Part shown: positions 7,667-16,131 of the stretch, piece after piece | Layout: every line of letters starts with the position of its first letter | Numbering within the stretch: position 1 is the stretch's first letter | NCBI GenBank assembly: GCA_963807775.1 | Contig: CAWECY010000017.1 | Coordinates: forward strand, 558,001 to 622,000 | Source of the DNA: Bog-473 sp963807775 | GTDB lineage: Bacteria > Actinomycetota > Acidimicrobiia > Acidimicrobiales > RAAP-2 | DNA: 64,000 nt | Direction of reading: 5' to 3' | Notes under the pieces: model-generated | Seen by the model: only the letters and a program-made list of their open reading frames with translations | Database searches by the model: none | Told to the model about the DNA's origin: nothing | Made by a program: the position numbers and the translations under genes

Positions 7667-7715
7667 TGCCCGCCCAGTATCGGCACTTATCGGATGGCCC
7701 GTTTGATCATTCGGA

Positions 7716-8237
7716 TCAGCCGGATTCCTGGTTCTGTCGCCGTTCAAGGGCGATGATCGCAAACTGACGCTCGGTGCAGGACTGATACGCATCCAACAGC
7801 GGGTTGTGCGCCAGGAGCCGACGCCAGCCCTCGTCGCGTTCGGAGCCAATGAGCTCACGGGCAACGACGGGCCCAGTGCCGGCACGCGTCTGCATCTCGG
7901 CCTTGGGGTTCGCTCGGAGATTGAGGTACCAGGCAGGAGATGCGTCCAATCCGCTGTTCTGGGATGCGACCAGGAAGCGAACTCCCTCGTCGAGATAGAC
8001 GATCGGTACAGTCCTCCTCTGCCCGCTGCGTCGCCCTGTCGTGGTCAGCAGCCCGACGGGGAGCCCGAGCAGTCGTCCGCCCACGCGTCCCCCCGTCAGA
8101 CGGAAGACGAAGCGATTGGCCTTGCAGAAGGCGCGGGTGCCTCGGGGAGAGCGCACCGCCATGCGATGTCCGCGGCGGAAGTAGTCCCGCTGCTTTTGCG
8201 TCAGACCTTCGAGAACGTCTGCGTCAGGGTCGAGCAT
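7716..8237 (-). CDS. Nitroreductase-family deazaflavin (F420)-dependent oxidoreductase
   Basis: A 173-residue protein of the Ddn-like family with a split beta-barrel fold. Typical features are LLTTTGRRSGQRRTVPIVY, the strand RFLVASQNSG, and AWYLNLRANPKAEM. The family uses reduced coenzyme F420 to reduce quinones and nitro compounds; the actual substrate is unknown. Its start overlaps the end of the upstream glycosyltransferase gene by 14 bases, so the two are coupled. Together with the divergent TetR gene this looks like a detoxification or tailoring cassette. Confidence 0.85.
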   Translation of the reverse strand: MLDPDADVLEGLTQKQRDYFRRGHRMAVRSPRGTRAFCKANRFVFRLTGGRVGGRLLGLPVGLLTTTGRRSGQRRTVPIVYLDEGVRFLVASQNSGLDASPAWYLNLRANPKAEMQTRAGTGPVVARELIGSERDEGWRRLLAHNPLLDAYQSCTERQFAIIALERRQNQESG

Positions 8238-9543
8238 CGTCCCTCCTGAGGCTGGTCCTGCTCTCTTGTTCGAATGTCAGACCTTCGAGGAGATCGGCGG
8301 CGCGCTTCGCCGGGTTGGTGTCCCCGATCTGTGCCTTCAACGCCAGGGTCCTGTCCCGGAATCTCGACTCGTGCAAGACCTGCTCGACGGCGTTGCCAAC
8401 CGCCTTAGGCGTGGGGCGATTCGTGCGCATGTTCATGCCCACGCCCGACCAGGCAACGTGGGCGGTCACTTCCTTTTTGTCCTCGGTCGTACCGGCTACC
8501 ACCATGGGAACGCCATGGGCGATAGCCAGTTGCACGGATCCGAACCCGCCGTTCGAGACCATGACATCGACGTGGGGCAGCAGGGCGGCGTAGGGGACGA
8601 ACTGCTCCACGACCGCGTTCGCAGGCGGGTCTCCGAGCACGGCGGGATCGGCCCCGCCCGTCGTGGCGACGACGAAGGCGTCGCGGTCAGCCAGTCCTTC
8701 GAGGCTGGGGCCGAGCAGATCGGCCGGGTCGGTGGCGATCGTTCCCTGGGTGACAAGGACCACGCGCTTCGAATCGAGGAGTCTGGGCCACCAGCTCGGA
8801 GGATCAAACTCGGCCGGCACCGGTGGTTGAAGGGCGCCGACGAAATGGACGAAGGGAGGTAGATCGGACCGCGGATACTCGAACCCGGCGGGGCACAGTT
8901 GGATGTGCAGGTGCCGGGAATGAAAGAAGCCGCACTCGAGGTTCCGTTTCGGAGTGGGGGGAAGTCCGAGCTCGTGACGAACCCCTTGCGCTGCCTTGAA
9001 CACTGGGGCCAGAACCGTGGCCCGGCCGACCGCATCGAGCGCCCTGTTGCGCAGATGGCCCACCACACCGGTCCGTGGCGCCAACCCCATGCCGTAGGGC
9101 GCGGCGTCTCTGCTCGGGAAGGTGAGGCAGGTATCGCCGAGTGTCGCGCTGGGCGGTCCGCCCATTTCGTGGAGCCACCCGCCGCCATAGAAGATGGTGT
9201 GCGAGACGAACACGTCAGCCGGCTCCTCCACGAGCAGCGCCTTCAGCGCCAGGAGGTGCTCGCCGAGTGGTCGCACGAAGATCTCGGTCAGGTCGAACTG
9301 GGCTTGCTTCACGCCTTTGAGCTCGGCCCGACCCGGGAAGGCGGCGTTGAGGTTGGCGTAGTCCCAGTCGAGCGTCTCGGGCATTGCACAGAACTGCGCC
9401 CCGGATCTGGCGACGGTCTCGGCGAAGCGGCGTCCCGTGTACCAGCGCACCTGATGGCCACGGCCGGTGAGCTCCTCCACCACGGCTGCGGCCGGACCCA
9501 CGTGCCCGGGGCTCGCGTAGGTGGCAACCAGGAAACGGGACAC
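8224..9543 (-). CDS. UGT/MGT-family glycosyltransferase
   Basis: A 439-residue GT1 (GT-B fold) enzyme resembling macrolide glycosyltransferases. The N-terminal acceptor domain starts FLVATYASPGHVGPAAAV. The C-terminal donor domain has VVLVTQGTIATDP and the nucleotide-sugar motif VSNGGFGSVQLAIAHGVPMV followed by E-D-K-K. Such enzymes transfer sugar from a UDP-sugar to small hydrophobic acceptors, often antibiotics. A TetR-family gene starts 45 bases away on the opposite strand and probably controls it. The acceptor cannot be predicted. Confidence 0.88.
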   Translation of the reverse strand: MSRFLVATYASPGHVGPAAAVVEELTGRGHQVRWYTGRRFAETVARSGAQFCAMPETLDWDYANLNAAFPGRAELKGVKQAQFDLTEIFVRPLGEHLLALKALLVEEPADVFVSHTIFYGGGWLHEMGGPPSATLGDTCLTFPSRDAAPYGMGLAPRTGVVGHLRNRALDAVGRATVLAPVFKAAQGVRHELGLPPTPKRNLECGFFHSRHLHIQLCPAGFEYPRSDLPPFVHFVGALQPPVPAEFDPPSWWPRLLDSKRVVLVTQGTIATDPADLLGPSLEGLADRDAFVVATTGGADPAVLGDPPANAVVEQFVPYAALLPHVDVMVSNGGFGSVQLAIAHGVPMVVAGTTEDKKEVTAHVAWSGVGMNMRTNRPTPKAVGNAVEQVLHESRFRDRTLALKAQIGDTNPAKRAADLLEGLTFEQESRTSLRRDDARP

Positions 9544-9588
9544 CGACCCTCCAATTTTTGGGAAGATGCTTCTTCTACTGATTAGAGT

Positions 9589-10227
9589 ATGGATACGATA
9601 GCCTTCGTGTCAAGGGCGAAGTACCACTCCGAGCGAAGGCAGGAGCAAGCCGAGGCGACCCGCCAGGCCATCCTCGACGCGGCTCGGACCCTGTTCATAG
9701 AGCGCGGGTATGCCGGCACCACCGTCGCCGACATCGCGGCGTCGGCGCGCGTTGCGGTACCTACCGTCTATGTGAGCGTGGGCACGAAGTCGGCCATCCT
9801 CGGCGAGCTGAGAAAGATGATCCCCGTGCATGCCGGCGTGCCCCAAGACATGCCGGCCGCGTTCGAGCTCGCAAGTGACCCCCGCCAGGCGATTGCCGGT
9901 CTCGTAGCGGGAGTGAGACGACTGCTTGACACCTCGGGAGAGCTGATGTTCGCGATTGAATCGGCCGCACCGTTCGAACCGGTTGCCGCCGAGGCGTGGG
10001 AGGAGGGATTGGTCCTTCATCGTGCGGCATGCAGTCTCGTCGTCGACAGGGTCCAGGCGCTCGGTTCGCTCAAGGAGTCGATGCTCGAGTCCCAGGCGGG
10101 CGACGTCCTAAGCCTCTTGTCCCTCCCAGCAACTTGGCGCACCCTCCGCCACGACTACGGCTGGACCTACGACGAAGTCGAGACCTGGATTGTCGATACG
10201 GCATTGACCTTGATCACCGCCCGATAA
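9589..10227 (+). CDS. TetR-family transcriptional regulator
   Basis: A 212-residue protein with the N-terminal TetR HTH: ATRQAILDAARTLFIERGYAG, then TTVADIAASARVAVPTVY, at about residues 22–68. The C-terminal ligand-binding domain is alpha-helical and variable. It is transcribed divergently from the glycosyltransferase operon with only 45 bases between starts, so it probably represses both directions from that gap. The ligand is unknown and may be the glycosyltransferase acceptor. Confidence 0.88.
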   Translation: MDTIAFVSRAKYHSERRQEQAEATRQAILDAARTLFIERGYAGTTVADIAASARVAVPTVYVSVGTKSAILGELRKMIPVHAGVPQDMPAAFELASDPRQAIAGLVAGVRRLLDTSGELMFAIESAAPFEPVAAEAWEEGLVLHRAACSLVVDRVQALGSLKESMLESQAGDVLSLLSLPATWRTLRHDYGWTYDEVETWIVDTALTLITAR

Positions 10228-10298
10228 TGCCGGATACCGCATGGGGGCGGGTGTCCGCGACGACCCAACTCCAGCAGAAGCGTCTGTGACGACAGCTG

Positions 10299-10484
10299 TC
10301 ACGCTTGAGCGTCGACGCGCAACTTCCGTAGCGCCTCGGCCGCGCCGAGGCTCTCGAGTTCGGGCTCCGGGCCGGCGAGAAGGTCGTCAAGAAGGGCATG
10401 GAAGGTTGCGGGCGAACAGTCCTCGAGGGGATTTGTGACCACCACCGCTGAACCAGGCGGGAGGTCGTTGGGTCGGTTCGCCAT
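10299..10484 (-). CDS. Small hypothetical protein
   Basis: A possible 61-residue protein starting at an internal ATG (MANRPNDLPPGS). It contains SAVVVTNPLED and an acidic C-terminal helix. Nothing identifies a family. It is convergent with the TetR gene. The amino-acid pattern looks more protein-like than the alternative frames, but coding is not certain. Confidence 0.4.
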   Translation of the reverse strand: MANRPNDLPPGSAVVVTNPLEDCSPATFHALLDDLLAGPEPELESLGAAEALRKLRVDAQA

Positions 10485-10641
10485 ACGCTGATCGTACCGT
10501 CCGCTACTGCCGCTGCACTCCCCCACTGTTCGCTTGGTTGTTGACTCTGGGCTCCCGATGACAACGGCGGTCGAAACCACCGTTGTCTCCATCAACGACG
10601 CCCGTGCTCTGTTGGCGGACACGCGATATTCAGTGCAGGAA

Positions 10642-12134
10642 TTATTCGCGGGTATCGAGGTCGTTTTCGCGTCGAGCGGCGGCGTATTGTCCCCAGGTCC
10701 GCGAGGAGAGGGCCGTCCATCTGGCAGCAGAGGTGGCGGAGATCCCGAGCACGTCGGCCAGTATCGGGTGCGGGACCGTGGCGGCGAGTTGGAACAGGGC
10801 GGCGTGCTTTGAGGCTTGGGGCTTGATGCCGCGTTCGACGAGCTGTCCGCGGATGCTCTCGGTTCCGAGGTGGTTGCCGGGGATGCCCCCAGGAAAGAGC
10901 CATTGGCTGTTCTGGCTGGCGTAGGAGGCTTGGCCCCGTCGGGCCATGTGCTCTTGGATGAGGCCGCCGAGGGGCTCGGGCATCTCGACGGGCGTGCGGT
11001 CGAAGGTGACGAACACTCCGTCGGCTCTGACGTCGACCTGGGCCGTCTTCATGCGACAGATGGTGGTGAGGGGCTGTGCGAACAGGAGCATGAAGAGGCC
11101 GCCGATGCGGGTGTAGTGGCGGATCGTGGTGTCGTGGAGCAGGCGCTCGACATGTCGCCAGCGATCGGCATCGGACATCGTGACCGCAGGCGAACCGGTC
11201 GAGACGCTGTCCACTTGCAGGGTCGAGTTGAGCCCGGTCTCGCGGACCCAGTCGACGAACTGGTAGATGACGTTGGCGATTCCGGGTCGCCCGATGGCGA
11301 TGTAGTGCTCGAGGTCGGCTTGGGTTGCGGTGCCGATCTCGACGTGTTGCTCATCGAGCCAGGCGAGCAGGGCGATGGTGCCCCTGATTTTCGTGCGGGC
11401 GGCCTGGATCACCCCCTTGGTCAGCTCGCCCTGGGCGGCCCTGTGGCGCACCTGACGCAGAACCCGCCAGCGGGCGAAGCGCTCGACCAACCTCGCGTGC
11501 TCAGGCGGCAACGTGACCAAGACGTCGTCCAACCAACGGACCGTCCGCTCGATGCGTGGCTCATAGGGAGGAAGGACACCGAGGGCGGCCAGCAAATCCC
11601 GGACGTAGAGGTAGCCCCTGGTCGAGGGGAGCTTGTCGAAGGTCCCGTGGCTGATCTCGACCTCGCCGCGGGCCATGGCGCCGAGCAGTCGCGGACCGTC
11701 TCCGGGAGCGCGGCGCAGCCAGTAGATGGCGCTCTGCGTGCGATCGGCAGCCATGAGGGCGTCGAACACCGGGACCAACTCGGCGTGGATCTGGCCACTG
11801 CTCGGGTCACTGAGCAGCTCGGTGACGCGCCCACGCAGCGTGCAGGGTCCGCACCGGGCGCCGTAGGAGTCGTCCTCGCGGCCACAGCTGGCGCAGCGAA
11901 ACGTCGGCTCCTCTCCGGCACAACCGGCGCAGACGCGCTCGGCCGCCGGCGTCGACGAAGGCGAGCACTCTGACCACGGCACAGCTCGGGGCAGGGCGCC
12001 GGGTTCCGCTCCAGCCTGGTCCGGCAGTTGCGGCACACGTTGTGACCCTGGATGTTGATGCCGCGCGGCTTGGCCAGCTCGCAGCGCGAGCAGATGACCT
12101 GTTTCCTCAAGCGGTCCTTGTGTCCGCAGCGCAA
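10642..12134 (-). CDS. Zinc-ribbon recombinase-like protein of triad B, interrupted by two frameshifts
   Basis: Third gene of the second triad. An array of CxxC pairs (CSRC, CRNC, CPxC, CAGC, CASC, CGPC) fills the first 100 or so residues. An alpha-helical core-binding-like domain follows, then a C-terminal domain shaped like a tyrosine-recombinase catalytic domain. At the expected places the catalytic residues are missing: AQPLTTICRMK instead of GLRxxE, KHAALFQL instead of HxLR, and W in ARWTAL instead of the tyrosine, so it is probably catalytically dead. The N-terminal ribbons lie in other frames. One extra C near 12012 and one extra base near 11945 would restore a single frame. The start (TTG at 12134) is a guess. 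Confidence 0.7.
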
Positions 12135-12156
12135 GCCGACGGAGTCTGTGTGGAGT

Positions 12157-12486
12157 TCAGCGCGCGCCCTTGGGCCGGCGGATGGTGGTGCGGACCGGGC
12201 GCAGCGAACCGATCTTTCCCCCGGCGTCGGTCCCCGTCTTGGCCTTGCGGGCGGTCTCGACAACCGGGGTGATCAGGTCGTTGGGGGTGCAGGCCAAGAT
12301 GTCACAGAGGGCGACCAAGACGTCGGTGTTGAGGCGCTGGGGCGTGTTGGTCACCAGGCGGTAGACGTGTTCGCGCGAGAGGTGGATGTCGCGCTCGGCG
12401 AGGAGGGGAACGAGCTCGCTGGTGGCGAAGATGGCCCGGTCGGCCATCACCTGGCGCAGGTTCCACTGCATGGTGACCGTTCTCAT
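12157..12486 (-). CDS. Small Cro/CI-type HTH protein of triad B
   Basis: A 109-residue paralogue of the protein at 154–480. The HTH covers about residues 8–75 and includes PLLAERDIHLSREHVYRLV and ALCDILACTPNDLI. A basic tail with TTIRRPKGAR follows. The ATG overlaps the stop of the upstream tyrosine recombinase (12483–12486, ATGA). The third triad gene begins just behind its stop. Conservation of both sequence and coupling in two copies argues that the HTH protein works together with the recombinase. It may bind the dyads at 13626–13646 or the TTGCATC-type site upstream. Confidence 0.82.
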   Translation of the reverse strand: MRTVTMQWNLRQVMADRAIFATSELVPLLAERDIHLSREHVYRLVTNTPQRLNTDVLVALCDILACTPNDLITPVVETARKAKTGTDAGGKIGSLRPVRTTIRRPKGAR

Positions 12487-13592
12487 GGCTGCTCCTTGTC
12501 CGACCGATACACGCGCCGCAGCGCGCTCTTTAGGGTCTGGTTCTTGAAGTCGTCGCTGACCGAGGTGTAGATGGCGGTGGTCGACGCAAAGGCGTGCCCG
12601 ACCTGGTCCTGGACGAAGCGCTCGGGGTAGCCGAACTCGATCAGATGCGTCACGTAGGAGTGGCGCAGGCAGTGCAAGCTCAGGTTCTCGTCGAGCCCGA
12701 TCTCGGCTCTGATCTGAGCGAAGCGCTGGTCGATATGGCGTGGCGCGACACGGGTGAGCCGCTCGGTCACCCACAAGGCGGGATGGTCCGCCGCGCCGAA
12801 GAGCGGGCGGGCGTCGTCGATCCATTGGCCCAGCGCGCTCACGATCCAGTCGAACTCGGGCACCGTCACCACGGTGCGCCGGCGCGGCAGGCCGCCACGC
12901 AGCGCCTTGCCGAAGCGCACGTGGACCGATCCGTAGGGGCCCCAGGCGGGGACGTGCGGATTGGGGCGCAGGTCGGCCACGTCGAGGCGGCACAGCTCGT
13001 TGCGGCGCAGCCCGAACGCGTAGGTGCTCTTCAACATCATGGCGTCGCGCAACGCACCGAGCGAGCCCTTCTTGCCCGCCAGAGCGATCGACTCCACCCG
13101 GTCGTCGAGGTAGTCGAAGAGCATCTGGACCTCTCCGTAAGTCAGCGGACGCCGCTGCGGCTGCCCCTCGTACTCGTTCAGATGGGCCACCGTGTTCCAC
13201 TCGTGGCAGACCTGGGACGGGACCTGAGCGAAGCGGTCTCGGCACACCTTGGCCCACTCGTAGCGGGCATCGGTGAGGTAGTCGCAGAACAGGCGCAACG
13301 TCAGGTGATAGCTGCGGATGGTCGAGATCGACAACCGGTCCTTGCCGCTCGTCAATGACACCGTGAAGTCCTCGACGTCGCCGGGGCCCCAGCCCCACGG
13401 ATAGGACTCGGCGAACTCAGCGAAGCGACGCACCAGCCGCTCCCGACCGGTGACCGTGTCCTCTCCGAGCATCCGGGACCGCTGCTGTCTGGACCACCCG
13501 GTCAGCATCGCCTCGAAGACGGCGAGCTCTTCGTTGAGATGTGAAACGCCCTCGACCAGAACGAGACGCGCGGACCCCGGAGTGTCCGTCAC
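12483..13592 (-). CDS. Tyrosine recombinase / integrase of triad B
   Basis: A 369-residue tyrosine recombinase and full-length paralogue of 477–1577. Catalytic residues are present: Arg196 (GLRRNEL), His307 and Arg310 (HCLRHSY), His333 (GHAFAS) and Tyr342 (AIYTSVS). The ATG at 13592 is preceded by AGGAGC-like sequence. A perfect 9-bp dyad lies 34 bases upstream of the start. It heads the operon of recombinase, HTH and zinc-ribbon protein. The two recombinases differ enough to represent separate acquisitions or an old duplication. Confidence 0.88.
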   Translation of the reverse strand: MTDTPGSARLVLVEGVSHLNEELAVFEAMLTGWSRQQRSRMLGEDTVTGRERLVRRFAEFAESYPWGWGPGDVEDFTVSLTSGKDRLSISTIRSYHLTLRLFCDYLTDARYEWAKVCRDRFAQVPSQVCHEWNTVAHLNEYEGQPQRRPLTYGEVQMLFDYLDDRVESIALAGKKGSLGALRDAMMLKSTYAFGLRRNELCRLDVADLRPNPHVPAWGPYGSVHVRFGKALRGGLPRRRTVVTVPEFDWIVSALGQWIDDARPLFGAADHPALWVTERLTRVAPRHIDQRFAQIRAEIGLDENLSLHCLRHSYVTHLIEFGYPERFVQDQVGHAFASTTAIYTSVSDDFKNQTLKSALRRVYRSDKEQP

Positions 13593-14155
13593 GCGCTCCT
13601 TTTGGCTGTTGCGTTTGAAATCACAGTGTTGTGTTTAACACAACACGCTCCCGCCGGGCATCCTGGCTACTTTCGTATCTCGACGATCGCGGCGCGAATA
13701 AAGGACCTGATCAAGTCCCTCCTGTTGCATCTGACGCAATAATGCTCGGTTTGGCCTCTAATGCCACACGTGTGGAGCAATCTGATGGTGGTGCTGATGG
13801 CCTGCTGGTGATGGTGAGGTGTGGGAGGGTCCGGAGACGCTGGTCTGTGAAGTGGTGTTGCCGGTGTTGGGGTCGGTCGGGACGAGGGCGCGGGCGTCGC
13901 ACGGGCTCGGTCGGTCTGCGCCGGAACGCAATTCGCCTCATTCGTTGCGAACGACGCGCCCCTGCGTCGTTCGCATAACCGACGACGACCACCGGCGGCG
14001 AGCGGAGTCCAGTCTCGGCGAGGGGAGCCCCTGGGCCGAGCGAGAAGTTCTGGCGGGTTCGCCCGATGGGCGATCGTGGACAATCACGGAGCCGCCAGAG
14101 CTTGTTGCGAGCCGAGCCGGCGACTTGACACCGTGGAGCGCCGGTGGTTCTTGGC
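13593..14155. promoter_or_regulatory. Gene-free region with three perfect dyads
   Basis: No convincing gene is present in these 563 bases. Structures seen: GTGTTGTGT and ACACAACAC around TTA at 13626–13646; TTGCATCTGACGCAA at 13725–13739, similar to sites upstream of triad A; the 12-bp palindrome CCACACGTGTGG at 13764–13775; and an 11-bp perfect stem (TGCGAACGACG / CGTCGTTCGCA) with an 8-base loop at 13946–13975, without a T-run. A TTGACA box lies at 14125–14130 before the next gene but has no good −10. The first dyad is well placed to control the triad-B integrase. Confidence 0.5.
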
Positions 14156-14458
14156 ATGACTCAACTCGAGCTCCTTCATTCGCTCTGGGCCGATAGTGGC
14201 CGCTCGCCGGCCGGGCAAGGTGAAAGTCGACATCGGTTCAGGGAGTTCCATGCCGTCACCTTCCTCGCGCGCAGGGCGGAGGTATCCTCCGAACTCATGC
14301 TGCAGCTCTACCGGGTGGCTCCCGTGAGCGACGGGGAGAAGATCGTCTTCAAGGCGAAAGACCCGCCGTCCCTCACCACAGATCTGGCCGCCGCCCTGGC
14401 CGAGATTGTCAGGGCGGCTCTGGCCCGGCGGGCCGAACGTACCGAGAAGGCTGCATGA
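14156..14458 (+). CDS. Small protein coupled to the serine integrase
   Basis: A 100-residue basic protein without a family I recognise. The middle part, FREFHAVTFLARRAEVSSELMLQLYRV, could form helices, and the C-terminus is an alanine/arginine-rich helix. The last codons overlap the start of the serine recombinase gene (ATGA at 14455–14458), so both are made together. The position suggests an accessory factor for the integrase, for example a directionality factor, but the sequence does not show this. Confidence 0.65.
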   Translation: MTQLELLHSLWADSGRSPAGQGESRHRFREFHAVTFLARRAEVSSELMLQLYRVAPVSDGEKIVFKAKDPPSLTTDLAAALAEIVRAALARRAERTEKAA

Positions 14459-16131
14459 CGGTCCCCGAACCGCTCATCGCACTCACCGCCTATTGCCGGA
14501 CCTCCACCGACGACCAGCAGAACCCCGAGGAAAGCTTGCGCTGGCAGCTCTCCCGCGCCGGTGCCCTGATCGTCGGGCGCGCCCAGATCGTGTCGGTCAC
14601 CCACGACACCGACGTCTCCCGGTCCGTTCCCTGGCCCCGGCGTCCCGAAGCGGCCCGACTCATCGCGCAACTGCCCAACCCGGCTCGCGGCTGGACCGGG
14701 ATCGTCGTCGGAGAGCCGCAGCGAGCCTTCGGTTCCGCGGGCCAGGTGCAGAACATCCTGCCTCAGCTCGCACACTGGGGCGTCCAGCTCTGGGTGCCCG
14801 AAGTCGGCGGTCCCGTCGATCCTGAGTCCGAAGCACACGATCTCCTCATGTCGTTGTTCGGCGGCCTGAGCAAGGCTGAGCGCAACCGTCTCCGGGTACG
14901 GGTACGGACCTCAATGAGGGCCATGGCGCCCGAGGGTCGCTACCTCGGCGGACGACCGCCCTACGGGTACCAACTCGTGCGTACCGGCGTGCCGCACCCC
15001 AACCCGGAGAAGGCACGCCAGGGCATCCAGCTGACCAATCTGGCCGTGGATCCTGAGACCTCCAAGGTTGTGCAGCAGATCTTCGCCTGGCGGGTCGAGG
15101 GCGTCGGCTTCCGCACCATCGCCGCTCGCCTGAGCGAGCAAGGGTTCCCCTGCCCCTCCGCGGCCGACCGGGAGAGAAACCCGCATCGTCTCGGCCGGGC
15201 CTGGTCGCTCGGCGCGGTCCGAGCCATCGTCATGAACCCGAAGTACAAGGGGCAGGGCATCTACGGGCGCTACCGCAAGGTCGAACGCCTCTACGACGTG
15301 AATGACCCCGCCGCCGGCAACGTCACCCGGATGACCCCGGCGCCGGCCTCCGAGGTGGTCGAGACGGAGGGCACCGTGCCCGCAATCGTGAGCGAGCCGG
15401 TCTGGCGCCAGGCGCAGACAGACCGGGCCCCGGCGACGCCCGGGCCACGCCCCGATCGGCCCCAACACACCCGCTACGCCCTGCGCGGCCTCCTGATCTG
15501 TGCCCGCTGTGGGCGCAGGATGCAAGGCCACACCGTCAACCGCCGAGGGAACTCGGAACGGGTCGGCTACCAGTGCACCTACCGGAACGACTACCCGGGC
15601 GACGACGGCCATCCGAAGACCCTCTTCGTGGCCGAGCGCCGGGTCCTGCCGGCGGTCGACGAGTGGCTGGCGGACCTGTCCTCACCCGAACGCCTCGATA
15701 CCACGGTGGCGGCCATCCTCGACGCCGACAACCATCAATCCAGCGAGCCCGCCGAACTTCGCCTGGCGCGCCGCCAGGCCCACGAAGCGCGAAAGAAGCT
15801 CGACCAGTACCTCGCCGCGCTGGACGCCGGCCTGGACCCGGTTCTCGTCACCGAGCGCACGCGCGGCGCCCAGGTTGAGCTCGCTGCAGCCACTGCCGTC
15901 ATCGACACCTACAAGGGCTCTGAACCTCACCTGTTGACCGGACGAGAGGTGCGCGAGCTCCTCGAAGGTGTCGGCGGCCTGACCACCCTCTTGGCCCACT
16001 CAGACACCGCAGAACGCCAGCGCGTGTACCGCGCCGCCGGGGTGTGTCTTCGCTATCACCGCAGCGAGGAGGGCGAAAAGGTCATCGCATCCCTCCGCGT
16101 GGGGTTGTCGCGTGTCGGAGGGGGGACTTGA
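14455..16131 (+). CDS. Large serine recombinase (integrase) whose stop codon lies in tRNA-Leu
   Basis: A 558-residue serine integrase. The resolvase domain starts AYCRTSTDDQ with the nucleophile at Ser17. The recombinase domain follows, including ALRGLLICARCGRRMQGH, which opens a zinc ribbon near residue 350. A helical coiled-coil-like region precedes the C-terminus. The last residues R-V-G-G-G-T and the TGA stop are encoded by the 3' end of the tRNA-Leu gene on the other strand; the overlap is 19 bases. Integration into the tRNA therefore completes the gene. The recombinase at 4771–6327 has the same junction without the stop. Confidence 0.9.
   Translation: MTVPEPLIALTAYCRTSTDDQQNPEESLRWQLSRAGALIVGRAQIVSVTHDTDVSRSVPWPRRPEAARLIAQLPNPARGWTGIVVGEPQRAFGSAGQVQNILPQLAHWGVQLWVPEVGGPVDPESEAHDLLMSLFGGLSKAERNRLRVRVRTSMRAMAPEGRYLGGRPPYGYQLVRTGVPHPNPEKARQGIQLTNLAVDPETSKVVQQIFAWRVEGVGFRTIAARLSEQGFPCPSAADRERNPHRLGRAWSLGAVRAIVMNPKYKGQGIYGRYRKVERLYDVNDPAAGNVTRMTPAPASEVVETEGTVPAIVSEPVWRQAQTDRAPATPGPRPDRPQHTRYALRGLLICARCGRRMQGHTVNRRGNSERVGYQCTYRNDYPGDDGHPKTLFVAERRVLPAVDEWLADLSSPERLDTTVAAILDADNHQSSEPAELRLARRQAHEARKKLDQYLAALDAGLDPVLVTERTRGAQVELAAATAVIDTYKGSEPHLLTGREVRELLEGVGGLTTLLAHSDTAERQRVYRAAGVCLRYHRSEEGEKVIASLRVGLSRVGGGT
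16112..16126. repeat. Right att repeat inside the tRNA-Leu 3' end
   Basis: The 15-bp sequence is identical to 6185–6199. It covers the discriminator base, the acceptor 3' strand and the start of the T stem of the functional tRNA. This is the classical position for tRNA-targeting integrases, because the copied 3' end keeps the tRNA intact. Confidence 0.65.

Larger units (their letters stand above)
6185..16126. mobile_element. Putative integrative element at tRNA-Leu, bounded by a 15-bp direct repeat
   Basis: The 9.9-kb segment between the two copies of the tRNA-Leu 3' end carries an integrase gene at its right end (14455–16131), a second recombinase triad (10642–13592), and cargo: an HTH protein, a glycosyltransferase with TetR regulator and a deazaflavin oxidoreductase. 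The integrase abuts the tRNA, as in many tRNA-integrated elements. No replication or conjugation genes are recognised between the repeats. The segment could instead be the product of successive insertions. The boundaries rest only on the repeat. Confidence 0.5.

Noticed and set aside
13631..13978. 115-codon plus-strand frame in the gap between the triad B and serine-integrase operons
   Set aside because: The composition is arginine/cysteine-rich in the way expected of random GC-rich DNA, it has no ribosome site, and it crosses the dyads described for the region.
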